The position numbers and the translations under genes were made by a program. From NCBI GenBank assembly GCA_963786225.1, contig CAWAYQ010000028.1:310001-374000 (forward strand): 64,000 nucleotides of DNA, written 5' to 3'. Below are positions 63,915-64,000 of the stretch, one piece after another. Position 1 is the stretch's first letter; each line of letters opens with the position of its first letter. Origin of the DNA: Flaviflagellibacter sp963786225 (GTDB lineage: Bacteria; Pseudomonadota; Alphaproteobacteria; Rhizobiales; Methylopilaceae). The notes under the pieces were generated by a model, which did no database searches, was not told where the DNA came from, and saw only the letters and a list, made by a program, of their open reading frames with translations.

Positions 63915-64000
63915 TTACGTAACTTCCGGCATCCCACCGATCAGCTTGTCCAGCGTGATCGGATAGTCGCGGACGCGGACGCCGGTTGCGTTGTAGATTG
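63915..64000 (-). CDS. Xanthine-dehydrogenase-family large subunit, C-terminal end
   Basis: The minus strand at the window edge reads IYNATGVRVRDYPITLDKLIGG and stops at 63917-63915. This matches the conserved C-terminus of molybdopterin-binding large subunits of the xanthine/aldehyde/CO dehydrogenase family (NAxGVRxRDxPITxDKL). Only 28 codons are in view; the gene continues past 64000, so subfamily and integrity cannot be judged. Confidence 0.7.
   Translation of the reverse strand, partial: IYNATGVRVRDYPITLDKLIGGMPEVT

Overview
The window looks like a chromosome segment of an alphaproteobacterium of the order Hyphomicrobiales (Rhizobiales). The evidence is the gene order rsh-pyrE-DUF2062-pdxJ-acpS-lepB-rnc-era-recO, gatCAB, rpoZ and smpB-dapA, the Porin_2-type porins, and many GC-rich palindromic repeats. 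I cannot name the genus from sequence alone.

Layout. 1-5 kb: a small Cys-containing protein, two tandem arylsulfatases and a DUF202 membrane protein. 5-14.8 kb: accessory envelope and stress genes (TPR signalling protein, SphA-like outer membrane protein, Sel1 protein, DUF883/holin pair, YfcG-type glutathione transferase, DUF3750, two tandem secreted-repeat proteins, a GT39-type glycosyltransferase). 14.8-20.3 kb: gatCAB with chorismate mutase, a beta-trefoil protein and a metallo-beta-lactamase-fold hydrolase. 20.4-38.6 kb: housekeeping core (parC, recO, era, rnc, lepB, acpS, pdxJ, pyrE, rsh, rpoZ, smpB, dapA, lytic transglycosylase). 38.6-43.1 kb: a duplicated porin unit embedded in palindromic repeats and DUF559 genes. 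43.3-47.6 kb: an RND efflux permease and its adaptor.

47.8-64 kb is accessory. It starts at a tRNA-Gln(CTG) gene and holds three degraded pieces of what looks like one tyrosine-recombinase gene (about 48.0, 53.5 and 63.8 kb). Between them lie two cargo blocks: an RND efflux operon with its own TetR regulator and a candidate operator, and a catabolic cluster. The catabolic cluster has a tripartite tricarboxylate transporter (TctB, TctA, TctC), a LysR regulator, a LigI-like amidohydrolase, an LVIVD-repeat protein, an atypical SDR and a DapA-family lyase. Its substrate is not known.

Two points stand out. First, a family of palindromic repeats has conserved flanks but a fully covarying variable hairpin, and both DUF559 (Vsr/PD-(D/E)XK-like) genes in the window are bracketed by these repeats; one forms a compact unit with inverted repeat ends. 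A third site keeps only the first codons of a DUF559 gene. This may be a repeat-nuclease element analogous to, but different from, REP/RAYT. Second, at least eleven genes, including gatB and smpB, carry single-base frameshifts, and the tRNA-Gln has an extra base in its anticodon loop. This points to indel errors in the sequence, so most of the broken genes are probably intact in the organism.
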